Origin: Insolitispirillum peregrinum
Lineage (GTDB): Bacteria > Pseudomonadota > Alphaproteobacteria > Rhodospirillales > Rhodospirillaceae
Assembly: GCF_042665255.1 (NCBI RefSeq)
Contig: NZ_JBHTCD010000007.1
Reading direction: 5' to 3' (one strand)
Length of the DNA: 64,000 nucleotides
A program made the position numbers and the translations under genes. Numbering within the stretch: position 1 is the stretch's first letter; every line of letters starts with the position of its first letter. The notes below the pieces were generated by a model. It worked only from the letters and a program-made list of their open reading frames with translations. It searched no databases and was not told where the DNA came from. Of the stretch, positions 42,989-50,922 are shown piece after piece.

Positions 42989-43718
42989 GGTCAGCGGCCT
43001 GCGGGCCGGGTATGGTCAGATCAACGTCCTGTGGGATGTCGATCTGACGGTCGAAGAGGGCAAGACGACGGTGATCGTCGGGCCGAACGGGGCGGGCAAG
43101 ACCACCTTGCTGCGCACGCTGATGGGGCTGGTTTATGCCTCGGCGGGGTCGATGACCCTGCACGGGCAGACCCTGAAAGGCGGCAAGACCTGGGATATCG
43201 TCGAGCGCGGGATGGTGATGATCCCGGAAGGCCGGATGGTGTTCCCGGACATGAGCGTGCTCGACAACCTGATGATGGGGGCCTATCCGCGCGCCGGGCG
43301 GGCCGACTGGGAAACCCGGCTGGAACGGGTGTTTGCCATGTTCCCCCGCCTGAAGGAACGGCGCGGCCAGATGGCCGGGCTGATGTCCGGCGGCGAAGCG
43401 CAAATGCTGGCGATGGGGCGCGGGCTGATGGAAAACCCGCAGGTCCTGCTGATCGACGAGCCGTCGCTGGGGCTGGCTCCGGTGATCGTCGACGAGATTT
43501 TCACCATCCTCGCCGACCTGAAAGCCCAGGGGCTGACCATTGTGCTGGTCGAGCAGAACACCTCGCGCGCCTTGCAGCTGGCCGATCACGTTTATCTGAT
43601 GCGCTCGGGCAAAACGATCCTGTCACAGCCTGCGGCAGAGGTCGATCTGGGGCATTTGCATGATCTGTACTTTGCCCGCGATGGGGGGGGCGAAGCAGCC
43701 GGAATCATAAGTCCTTGA
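42972..43718 (+). CDS. Branched-chain-type ABC transporter ATPase (LivF type), importer 1
   Basis: A 248-residue ATPase with Walker A GPNGAGKT, MIPEGRMVFPDMSVLDNL (typical LivF), signature MSGGEAQMLAMGRGL, Walker B LLIDEPSLGLAP and the C-terminal VEQNTSRALQLADHVYLM. It starts with GTG at 42972 behind AAGGAG at 9 nt, overlapping the LivG gene by 17 bp. It completes importer 1 and ends 6 bp from a convergent LysR gene. Confidence 0.92.
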   Translation: MTPLLEVSGLRAGYGQINVLWDVDLTVEEGKTTVIVGPNGAGKTTLLRTLMGLVYASAGSMTLHGQTLKGGKTWDIVERGMVMIPEGRMVFPDMSVLDNLMMGAYPRAGRADWETRLERVFAMFPRLKERRGQMAGLMSGGEAQMLAMGRGLMENPQVLLIDEPSLGLAPVIVDEIFTILADLKAQGLTIVLVEQNTSRALQLADHVYLMRSGKTILSQPAAEVDLGHLHDLYFARDGGGEAAGIISP

Positions 43719-43724
43719 GCAGCT

Positions 43725-44588
43725 TCAGCCCTGATCGGTCTGGCGCTTGTATTGCTGATTGAAAATCATCTCTTCGAGGGCATCACACAGAGGGTTGTTC
43801 GCCGGGGCGCCCCGGATCAGAACCACATCCAGCGCATCCGGCATGCGCAGACCTCCGGCACCTGCTGGCAAGATCAAGTGTGGCGGCGCAGAAAGGCGAG
43901 TCACGGCGGCGACGGCCAGCCCTGCTTCGACGATGGTCAGAAGCCCGGCGAGACTCGAGCTTTCATAGGCCGCGCGAAATGCGATGTTGCTTTGCTCCAG
44001 TGCGGCCAGAACCACCTTGCGCGCATGACTTCCGGGCTCAAACAGCGCCACCGGCAGGGGGCGCCGTTCGAGCGCAAGGCGGTCGCGTGCTGAAATCCAG
44101 ACCATCGGTTCGCGGCGCACCAGCTTGCCGGTGACGCCATCTGATTGTGTCACGATTGCCAGATCCACCTGGCCCCCGTTCACCAGCGGTGCAAGCGCTG
44201 TGGTCTGGGCGCAGACCACCTTGATATCCGCCAGGGGATACTGCATCCCGAACTGTTCGAGCACGGGTGGCAGAAATTGCGAGATGAAGTCGTCCGGCGC
44301 TCCGATGGTGATCGCGCCGCGGATATCGGGCTTGCGAAAGGATTCTGCAGCTTCGTCATGCAGCCGCAGAATACGGCGGGCATAGGCTTCCAGGCGTTCG
44401 CCCTCGCGTGTCAGGGCAAGGTTCCGGGTGTCGCGCAGAAACAGGGCCACGCCCGTCTCTGCCTCGAGCCGCGCGATATGGGTCGAAATGGTCGCCGCGG
44501 AACGATGCACCCTTTGCGCGGCGCGACCGAAGCCTTTTGCGTCGATGCAGGCGATGAATGTGCGAAGCAGGACATGATCAAGCTGAAT
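43725..44588 (-). CDS. LysR-family regulator with apparent non-standard (ATT) start
   Basis: The C-terminal part from residue 28 is an ordinary LysR protein (HRSAATISTHIARLEAETGVALFLRDTRNLALTREGE). The helix-turn-helix needs the residues before it, and in the same frame the DNA encodes QLDHVLLRTFIACIDAKGFGRAAQRV, a normal LysR N-terminus. No ATG, GTG or TTG lies between the in-frame stop and this segment. The codon in the Met position is ATT (44586-44588; another ATT precedes it), with GGAG 10-13 nt upstream. It is either a rare ATT start or a start-codon loss. About 287 residues. Base and codon use is less GC-rich than in flanking genes, and it is divergent from an EamA gene of the same style. 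Confidence 0.75.
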   Translation of the reverse strand: MQLDHVLLRTFIACIDAKGFGRAAQRVHRSAATISTHIARLEAETGVALFLRDTRNLALTREGERLEAYARRILRLHDEAAESFRKPDIRGAITIGAPDDFISQFLPPVLEQFGMQYPLADIKVVCAQTTALAPLVNGGQVDLAIVTQSDGVTGKLVRREPMVWISARDRLALERRPLPVALFEPGSHARKVVLAALEQSNIAFRAAYESSSLAGLLTIVEAGLAVAAVTRLSAPPHLILPAGAGGLRMPDALDVVLIRGAPANNPLCDALEEMIFNQQYKRQTDQG

Positions 44589-44688
44589 AATTCTTTTAAA
44601 TCTCCATATAATTGGTTCTGATTATATTGATTGTTCGTTGAAAAGGCCATGCCTATCTTGACCCGGAGACAGGCATGGGAGCGCGGGG

Positions 44689-45582
44689 ATGACGTTACAA
44701 AAACAAGGGATTTTGGGCGTCGTTGTGGCGCAGACCTCTCTGGGGACCTTGGGGCTTTGTGTGATCGAGGCTGGAACCGATCCGCTTTCGACCGCCTTTT
44801 ATCGCTGTGCCATCGCGGCCCTGGCGCTTGCGGTCTACGCCGCGTTGCGGGGGGATCTGTATGCGCTTTTCCGCCTACGGGTTCGAGTGTTGTTGCTCGC
44901 GCTTCTGAGCGGGGTGCTGATGGTCGGTAACTGGGTGCTGTTCTTTGAGGCGATCCGCCGTTCGGGGATCGCGGTCGCAACAATCGTTTTTCATGTTCAG
45001 CCCTTCGTCATGGTGCTGATCGGAGCGCTGGTTTTTCGTGAACGACTTCGCCTTGTTACCCTTTGCTGGATTGCGCTGGCGTTGGTCGGGCTCACGCTTG
45101 CCACCGGACTCTTTGATGCCTCCGAGGGCCATGGACCCGACGTGATCGGCATACTCTGTGCCGTGGGCGCGGCTGTTCTTTATGCTTGCGTTGCGATCAT
45201 CGCCAAAGGGTTTCCTCGGTCGAATGGTGCGCAACTGACATTGGTTCAGTGCCTGTGCGGAGTTGTGGTTCTTGCGCCGTGGTTGCCGTTACTGCCACAA
45301 AGTCTGGAGGCTGGGCAATGGGGCTGGCTTGCCATGATCGGGGGCGTGCATACCGGTGCGGTCTATGTTCTGCTCTACAACGCATTGCCAAAGCTCCCCA
45401 CGGCCACGGCAGCCATCCTGCTTTTCTTCTATCCGATCAGTGCAATCGTCGTGGATGCACTCTGGTATGGTCATGCCATCACGGCCTTGCAGATCACGGG
45501 ATTTCTCTGCGTCCTGCTGGCGAGCCTCGCCATCACGCTCAAATGGGCTGGTTTCCAGCAGGTCGCATCCGAGGGGCAATAG
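44689..45582 (+). CDS. EamA-family (DMT) transporter, partner of the divergent LysR gene
   Basis: A 297-residue ten-span transporter with two EamA halves (VVVAQTSLGTLGLCVIEAGTDPLSTAFYRC; GGVHTGAVYVLLYNALPKLPTATAAILLFFYPISAIVVD). The divergent LysR/DMT pairing is common for exporters induced by their own substrate. Codon choice (many CTT, TTT, GTT) differs from the neighbouring genes and agrees with its LysR partner, suggesting the pair was acquired together. The ATG at 44689 has GCGGGG upstream. Confidence 0.88.
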   Translation: MTLQKQGILGVVVAQTSLGTLGLCVIEAGTDPLSTAFYRCAIAALALAVYAALRGDLYALFRLRVRVLLLALLSGVLMVGNWVLFFEAIRRSGIAVATIVFHVQPFVMVLIGALVFRERLRLVTLCWIALALVGLTLATGLFDASEGHGPDVIGILCAVGAAVLYACVAIIAKGFPRSNGAQLTLVQCLCGVVVLAPWLPLLPQSLEAGQWGWLAMIGGVHTGAVYVLLYNALPKLPTATAAILLFFYPISAIVVDALWYGHAITALQITGFLCVLLASLAITLKWAGFQQVASEGQ

Positions 45583-45602
45583 CATTCCCCCTCAAAAAGT
45601 CC

Positions 45603-45636
45603 CTCCCCTAAAACACCCCCTCCCCTAAAACACCCC
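45603..45636. repeat. Tandem duplication of 17 bp at a gene end
   Basis: CTCCCCTAAAACACCCC occurs twice head-to-tail (45603-45619 and 45620-45636). It carries the 3' end and stop codon of the alcohol dehydrogenase gene, so a second TTTTAG lies just downstream. It looks like a simple slippage duplication. Confidence 0.85.
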
Positions 45637-46779
45637 CTCATAGACCGCGACAATATCGGCGCGGGTCATGTCGCGCGGGTTGCAGGCGATCAGGCGGCGG
45701 ATGCCGACATCGACCTCTTCGGCCATCGACGGGATGGCGTCGGCGGGGACGCCGAGGGCGCTCATGCGGCGTTCAAGGCCGCTGTCGGCCACCAGCTCTT
45801 CGATGGCAACCACCAGCGCCTCGGCGGCGGCGGCGGTGGAGCCAAAGCGTTGGCCGGGGATCATCACCCGCGCCAGCTCGGCATACAGCGGGGCGGCGAC
45901 CGGCAGGTTAAAGCGCATGATCGGAGCCATCACGATGGCGTTGCTGTGGCCGTGCGGGACGTGATAGCGGGCGCCGAGCGGATAGGCCAGGGCATGGATG
46001 GCGGCTACCGAAGCGTTGACAAAGGCCATCCCGGCCATCAGCGAGCCTTGCAGCATGGCGGTGCGGGCGGGAAGATTGCTGCCATCGGTCATCGCCGTGC
46101 GCAGGTTTTGCCCCATCAGCGCCAGTGCCTTGGCCGCCAGTCCGTCGGCAATCGGGTTTTTGCCGGTGCGGCTGGTGTAGGCTTCGATGGCGTGGACCAT
46201 CGCGTCCAGCCCGGTGGCGGCGGTGATCTTCGGCGGCAGGCCGGTGGTCAGCAGCGGGTCGAGCAGGGCGACATCGGGCAACAGTTGCGGGGCGTAGATG
46301 GCTTTCTTGCGGCCCTGATCATCGGTGACCACCGACACCCAGGTGACTTCCGAGCCGGTTCCGGCGGTGGTCGGCACCTGCACCAGCGGCACGCGCTGGC
46401 CGGTGGCGAGGTTGGTGCCGTACATCTGCTCCAGCGGTTGATCGCTGTTGAGCATCAGCGCCACCAGCTTGGCGGTATCGAGCGAACTGCCACCGCCCAG
46501 CCCGACCACGCCATCGGCCTGCAGGCTGCGGGCGGCATCGGCGGCGGCGTGGACCATCGCCACCGGCGGATCGGCGGCGACATCGCTGAATACGGCGGCG
46601 GTGATACCGGCGCTGGCCAGTGACTGACAGGCCTGTTCGGCAAAGCCAAGGGCGACGATGCCGGGATCACAGATGATCATCACCCGCCGGGCATTCAGCC
46701 CGTGCAGGATCTCGCCCAGTTTCGACAGGCCACCGGCCTGACAGAGAATGCGGGGGGTGGAGCGGAAGGTCAGGGACAT
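45625..46779 (-). CDS. Iron-type (group III) alcohol dehydrogenase, paralogue 1
   Basis: A 384-residue Fe-ADH: NAD-binding GVVGLGGGSSLDTAK and QVPTTAGTGSEVT, then the metal ligands in TGLDAMVHAIEAYTS (Asp, His) and HALAYPLGARYHVPHGHSNA (two His). The start ATG 46779 has AAGGAAG upstream and gives the conserved MSLTFRSTPRILCQAG. It is close to paralogue 2 at 47350 (similar N-termini, SEVT and PHG blocks). Substrates in the family include primary alcohols, hydroxyacids and lactaldehyde. It may oxidise a hydroxyacid feeding the nearby acyl-CoA pathway; that is inference. Confidence 0.88.
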   Translation of the reverse strand: MSLTFRSTPRILCQAGGLSKLGEILHGLNARRVMIICDPGIVALGFAEQACQSLASAGITAAVFSDVAADPPVAMVHAAADAARSLQADGVVGLGGGSSLDTAKLVALMLNSDQPLEQMYGTNLATGQRVPLVQVPTTAGTGSEVTWVSVVTDDQGRKKAIYAPQLLPDVALLDPLLTTGLPPKITAATGLDAMVHAIEAYTSRTGKNPIADGLAAKALALMGQNLRTAMTDGSNLPARTAMLQGSLMAGMAFVNASVAAIHALAYPLGARYHVPHGHSNAIVMAPIMRFNLPVAAPLYAELARVMIPGQRFGSTAAAAEALVVAIEELVADSGLERRMSALGVPADAIPSMAEEVDVGIRRLIACNPRDMTRADIVAVYEGVF

Positions 46780-46885
46780 GACGGGCTTCCTTATTGATTT
46801 CAAATTCAAGGAAAAAAGGGGGGGGGCGGTAGCCTGCCGTGTGTGCCTGTTGAGCCAGACAGGACTGCCGCCTCGGTCTGCTTCC

Positions 46886-47335
46886 TCAGGCGTCAGACGG
46901 GATCACCAGCGGCTCCAGCGCGGCGCGCAGGGCGTCGGGCAGCGGGACCGGGCGGCGGCTGGTGCGGTCAACGTAGACATGGATGAAATGCCCGGCAGCG
47001 GCCGGGGTCGGGTCATCGTTGCGGAACAGGCCGATTTCATAGCGCACGCTGGACCGGCCCAGACGGGTGACCCGGATACCGGCATCAACGCGGTCGGGGA
47101 AGCAGACCGGCGCGAAGTAATCGCAGGCGGTGGCGACCACCAGCCCGATCACCGGACTGTGTTCGATGTCCAGTGCGCCCTGTTCGATCAGATAGCGGTT
47201 CACCGCCGTGTCGAAGTAGCTGTAATAGACCACGTTGTTGACGTGCCCATAGACGTCGTTGTCCATCCAGCGGGTGGGAATGATCTGGAAGGTGCGATAG
47301 GCGTCGCGGCCCTGTTGGGCGGGGGTGTCGGCCAT
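46886..47335 (-). CDS. 4-hydroxybenzoyl-CoA thioesterase-like hotdog protein
   Basis: A 149-residue hotdog enzyme of the YbgC/4HBT group. It has the catalytic-region motif TRWMDNDVYGHVNNVVYYSYFDTAVNRYL (Asp in the MDNDVYGHVN loop) and the core strand ACDYFAPVCFPDRVDAGIRV. It hydrolyses acyl- or aroyl-CoA. It lies between two alcohol dehydrogenase paralogues, 14 bp after the downstream end of one and 106 bp before the other, all on the minus strand. Confidence 0.88.
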   Translation of the reverse strand: MADTPAQQGRDAYRTFQIIPTRWMDNDVYGHVNNVVYYSYFDTAVNRYLIEQGALDIEHSPVIGLVVATACDYFAPVCFPDRVDAGIRVTRLGRSSVRYEIGLFRNDDPTPAAAGHFIHVYVDRTSRRPVPLPDALRAALEPLVIPSDA

Positions 47336-47349
47336 GGCGAAAGGCTCCG

Positions 47350-48507
47350 TTACAGGATGGCGCGATAGATCGCCAGCGCGTCGGCCTCGCTGACCTCACG
47401 CGGGTTGTTGACCAGCAGGCGCTGCTGCTTCATGGCGTCTTCGGCCAATCGGGGCAGGTCGGCTTCGGTAACACCCACCTCGCGCAGGGTGTGGGCAAAC
47501 GGCATGCGGGCCACCATCGCCGACAGGAAGGCGATAAAGGCATCGGCGGCCTCGCTGTCCGAGGCAAAGGTCTGATCGGGCAGGACGGCGGCGGCCAGCT
47601 CGGCATACAGCGGTTCGGCGGCAGGCTTGTTGAAGGCCAGCACCGGGCACAGCACCAGCGCATTGCTCAGGCCATGCGGCACATGGAAATGACCGCCCAG
47701 CGGATAGGCCAGCGCATGGACCGCACCCACCGGGGCATTGGCAAAGGCCATCCCGGCCAGCAGCGAGCCTTGCAGCATGGCGGCGCGGGCGGCGAGATTG
47801 CCGCCGTCGGCAATCACCGTGTCCATGTTGGCGGTCAGCAGCTCAAGGGCCTTGGTCGCCAGCCCGTCCGAGACCGGATTCTTGCGGATGCGGCTGGTGT
47901 AGGCTTCGATGGCGTGGACCATCGCATCAATGCCGGTGGCGGCGGTGACGGCGGGCGGCAGGCCGGTGGTGAGGGTGGCATCCAGCACCGCAATGTCGGG
48001 GTACAGCAGCGGCGATACCACACCCTTTTTCTCGTGGGTGGGGGTGGTGACAATCGAAATCGGGGTGACTTCCGAGCCGGTCCCGGCGGTGGTCGGCACC
48101 TGGATCAGCGGCAGGCGCGGCCCCTTGGCCAGCCCGACGCCATAAATGTCCGGCAACGACTGCGGACACCCGACCAGCAGGGCCACCAGCTTGGCGGTAT
48201 CCATCGAGCTGCCACCGCCGAAACCGATGATCAGGTCGGCGCCGGCCTGACGGGCGGCCTCGGCAGCCTGTTCGATCACCTGCTGTGGCGGATCGGCCTG
48301 CACGTCGGTGAACACCGTCACCGCCTGCCCGGCGCTGGCAAACCCGGCCAGCGTGTCGGCCAGCAGTCCGGCCTTTTCCAGACCGGGGTCGGTGATCAGC
48401 AGGGTGTGGGTGGCCCCCAGTTCGACGCACAGGCTGGCGAGCGAGGCGGCGGCACCGGTCTGGCAGAGGATGCGCGGGGTGGTTTCAAAGGTGAAATCGA
48501 GGCTCAT
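47350..48507 (-). CDS. Iron-type (group III) alcohol dehydrogenase, paralogue 2
   Basis: A 385-residue Fe-ADH with IIGFGGGSSMDTAK, QVPTTAGTGSEVTPIS, the metal-site TGIDAMVHAIEAYTS and HALAYPLGGHFHVPHGLSNA. It is clearly paralogous to the 45625 gene along its whole length, with differences in substrate loops (HTLREVGV versus RRMSALGV). The ATG at 48507 begins MSLDFTFETTPRILCQTG. It is the first of the run ADH2-thioesterase-ADH1 and follows the importer 2 genes on the same strand, 48 bp from the LivF-type gene. Confidence 0.88.
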   Translation of the reverse strand: MSLDFTFETTPRILCQTGAAASLASLCVELGATHTLLITDPGLEKAGLLADTLAGFASAGQAVTVFTDVQADPPQQVIEQAAEAARQAGADLIIGFGGGSSMDTAKLVALLVGCPQSLPDIYGVGLAKGPRLPLIQVPTTAGTGSEVTPISIVTTPTHEKKGVVSPLLYPDIAVLDATLTTGLPPAVTAATGIDAMVHAIEAYTSRIRKNPVSDGLATKALELLTANMDTVIADGGNLAARAAMLQGSLLAGMAFANAPVGAVHALAYPLGGHFHVPHGLSNALVLCPVLAFNKPAAEPLYAELAAAVLPDQTFASDSEAADAFIAFLSAMVARMPFAHTLREVGVTEADLPRLAEDAMKQQRLLVNNPREVSEADALAIYRAIL

Positions 48508-48555
48508 GGTGCAAAATCCCTGAATCAGCGAAAGAACGGGGGTGACAGGCAGGCG

Positions 48556-49200
48556 TCAGGCCGCTGTCACCGCGCCGCGTTCGATGCGGTAAACCCGGTC
48601 AACCAGATCGGAGGAATGGGTGTCGTCGGATTCCGACAGCAGGATGCGCAGGCCCTCGCCGCGCAGCTCGGCGATCACTTCGGTCAGGCGGCGCGACAGC
48701 ACCGGGGCAACGCCTTCGAACGGTTCGTCGAGCAACAGCATCTGGCGGGCAGGCATCAGCGCCCGCCCCAGCGCCACCAGCTTTTGCTGGCCGCCCGACA
48801 GTTGCAGGGCGCGGCGGTCGCGGAACTGGGCGATTTCCGGCATCAGCGAATAAATCCACTGCAATCGCTGGGCGGCGTCGCGCAGGCCGTTGGCCCAGGC
48901 GGGCATCAGGATGTTTTCCTCGACGGTCAGGCTGGGGATCAGGCGGCGGTCTTCGGGCAGATAGCTGATCCCCAGCGCCGCCCGCTGGTGGCTTTTGGCG
49001 GTGTGCAGCGGTGCGCCATCAAACAGCATTTCGCCGTCAATCGGCAACAGGCCCATGATGCTGCGGATCAGGGTGGTCTTGCCCGCGCCGTTGTGGCCGA
49101 TCAGGCCGACCATGCAGCCTGCCGGAATGTCGAGCGACACATCGCGCAGGATCGGAATGCCTTCGATGGCGACGTTGAGGGTACGGATCGACAGGCTCAT
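48556..49200 (-). CDS. Branched-chain-type ABC transporter ATPase (LivF type), importer 2
   Basis: A 214-residue ATPase with Walker A GHNGAGKT, YLPEDRRLIPSLTVEENI, signature LSGGQQKLVALGRAL, Walker B LLLDEPFEGVAP and a switch region LLSESDDTHSSD instead of the usual EQN/EHD His. It is about 20 residues shorter than typical LivF. It overlaps the LivG-type gene by 4 bp and is the last gene of the importer. Confidence 0.9.
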   Translation of the reverse strand: MSLSIRTLNVAIEGIPILRDVSLDIPAGCMVGLIGHNGAGKTTLIRSIMGLLPIDGEMLFDGAPLHTAKSHQRAALGISYLPEDRRLIPSLTVEENILMPAWANGLRDAAQRLQWIYSLMPEIAQFRDRRALQLSGGQQKLVALGRALMPARQMLLLDEPFEGVAPVLSRRLTEVIAELRGEGLRILLSESDDTHSSDLVDRVYRIERGAVTAA

Positions 49201-49985
49201 GCGGAGGCTCCCTTTCTGGCGCTGTGGCCGTCGGCGGCGTGGCCGGTGACCAGCTCGCGCACTTTGGCATCGGCCAGCACATGGTCCGGCGTGCCGTCGG
49301 CGATGATCTCGCCGCTGTAAAAGGCCAGAATGCGCGACACGTAGCGGCGGACGACGTCCATGTCGTGTTCGACGAACAGCACGGTGGTGCCGTGGTGGCG
49401 GACGGCGGCCATCACCGTATCCATCAGGGCATTCTTTTCATCGACGCTGACCCCGCTGGTCGGTTCGTCGAGCAGCAGCATCTTCGGCTCGCCAATCAGC
49501 GCCATGGCGATGTCAACCAGCTTGCGCGCGCCCTGCGGGACGGCGGTCACGCGGGCATCGCGGAAGGCGGTCAGGCGGAATTCTTCCAAGATGGCGTCGG
49601 CGCGGGCTTCGCGGGCGCGGGTGCGCAGCGGGCGGAAAAAGCTCGGGCGCGGGCTTTCGGCGGCGGCCAGCGCAATGATCAGGTTGTCGAGCACGCTCAG
49701 TTCGGGGAACAACTGGGCCACCTGAAACGAGCGGGCCAGACCCATGCGGGTGATGGCGCGCGGGACGGTGCCGACAATGCTTTTGCCGTTGAACAGGATC
49801 TCGCCCGAAGACGGTTCCAGATAGCCGGTCACCATGTTGATGAAGGTGGTCTTGCCTGCTCCGTTCGAGCCGATCACCCCGACCACTTCACCGGGGGCAA
49901 TGGTCACATGCAGGTCCTTGGCGGCGGTCACCGCGCCAAAGGTTTTGCACAGGCCGCGGGTTTCCAGAATGATGCTGGCGCTCAT
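49197..49985 (-). CDS. Branched-chain-type ABC transporter ATPase (LivG type), importer 2
   Basis: A 262-residue ATPase with Walker A GSNGAGKT, GLARSFQVAQLFPEL, Walker B LLLDEPTSGVS and FVEHDMDVVRRY. The signature loop is degenerate (VPQGARKLVDIAMALIG). The ATG at 49985 has AAGGAGTG upstream and overlaps the LivM-type stop. Confidence 0.9.
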   Translation of the reverse strand: MSASIILETRGLCKTFGAVTAAKDLHVTIAPGEVVGVIGSNGAGKTTFINMVTGYLEPSSGEILFNGKSIVGTVPRAITRMGLARSFQVAQLFPELSVLDNLIIALAAAESPRPSFFRPLRTRAREARADAILEEFRLTAFRDARVTAVPQGARKLVDIAMALIGEPKMLLLDEPTSGVSVDEKNALMDTVMAAVRHHGTTVLFVEHDMDVVRRYVSRILAFYSGEIIADGTPDHVLADAKVRELVTGHAADGHSARKGASA

Positions 49986-50920
49986 GAGTGCACTCCTTCC
50001 TTTTTCCGGCTGAACAGGCTCCACAGGCCTTTGGGCAGGAACACGATGATCACCAGCAGGGTGATCCCCAGAATCATCTGCCAGCCGTTGGGCACCAGCT
50101 CGATGGCATAGGTGCGGACCAGTGCGAACACCAGTGCGGCGAGGAACGGTGCGAACACGCTGCCGGTGCCGCCCAGAATGGCGATGAACACGAACTCGCC
50201 CGAGGTGGTCCAGTAGGCCATTTCCGGGTCAACGTGACCGGCGGCCAGCGCGGTCAGGCCGCCACCGAGCGCCGAGACCACCGCCGCCACCACATAGTTG
50301 GCGTACAGGATCCAGCGTGGCGACAGGCCGAGGTATTCGACGCGGACTTCGTTTTCGCGCGTTGCCTCGCACACCACGCCGACGCCCGAACGGGTATAGC
50401 GGTGCAGGAAAAACGCCACCACCGCCGCGCAGGCCAGCGTCAGGTAGAAAATGGTCATCGTCGGATTGCTGGCCGGGCCGCTGAACAGGCCCCAGCTGTG
50501 GACGTTGAAGCCGTCGGTGCTGCCCAGCGCCTGACCCTTGACCAGCACGCCATAGAGGATCATCGAAAAGGCCAGCGACAGCATGGCAAAGAAAATTTCG
50601 CGGTAGCGGGTCAGCAGCAGGCCCAGCACCATCGCCAGCACGGCGGCGGCGGCCACCCCCAGCACCAGCAACAGCACCGCGCTGGAAATGCCGAGGAACT
50701 GGCCGCCCATGCCGACGGCATAGCCGCCGACGCAATAGAACAGGCCCTGACCAAACGACACCATCCCGGCGCGCATCTGCATCACCACGCCCTGTACCAC
50801 CAGCCCTTTGGCAAGGGCCACGGTCAGCAGGAAAATCAGCCAGCCGGGGGCCAGCAGACCACTGATGGCCAACGCCACGCCGACGCCCAGCAGGGCGATT
50901 TCAGTTTTGTCGAAACGCAT
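49982..50920 (-). CDS. Branched-chain-type ABC transporter permease (LivM type), importer 2
   Basis: A 312-residue inner-membrane protein with about nine spans and the LivM motifs MVSFGQGLFYCVGGYAVGMGGQFLG, REIFFAMLSLAFSMILYGV and CEATRENEVRVEYLGLSPRW (ATPase contact). It lies 2 bp after the LivH-type gene. Confidence 0.9.
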   Translation of the reverse strand: MRFDKTEIALLGVGVALAISGLLAPGWLIFLLTVALAKGLVVQGVVMQMRAGMVSFGQGLFYCVGGYAVGMGGQFLGISSAVLLLVLGVAAAAVLAMVLGLLLTRYREIFFAMLSLAFSMILYGVLVKGQALGSTDGFNVHSWGLFSGPASNPTMTIFYLTLACAAVVAFFLHRYTRSGVGVVCEATRENEVRVEYLGLSPRWILYANYVVAAVVSALGGGLTALAAGHVDPEMAYWTTSGEFVFIAILGGTGSVFAPFLAALVFALVRTYAIELVPNGWQMILGITLLVIIVFLPKGLWSLFSRKKEGVHS

Positions 50921-50922
50921 CT

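Noticed and set aside
44509..44511. The internal GTG as the start of the LysR gene at 43725
   Set aside because: It would delete the first helices of the DNA-binding domain, which are encoded intact in the same frame upstream.
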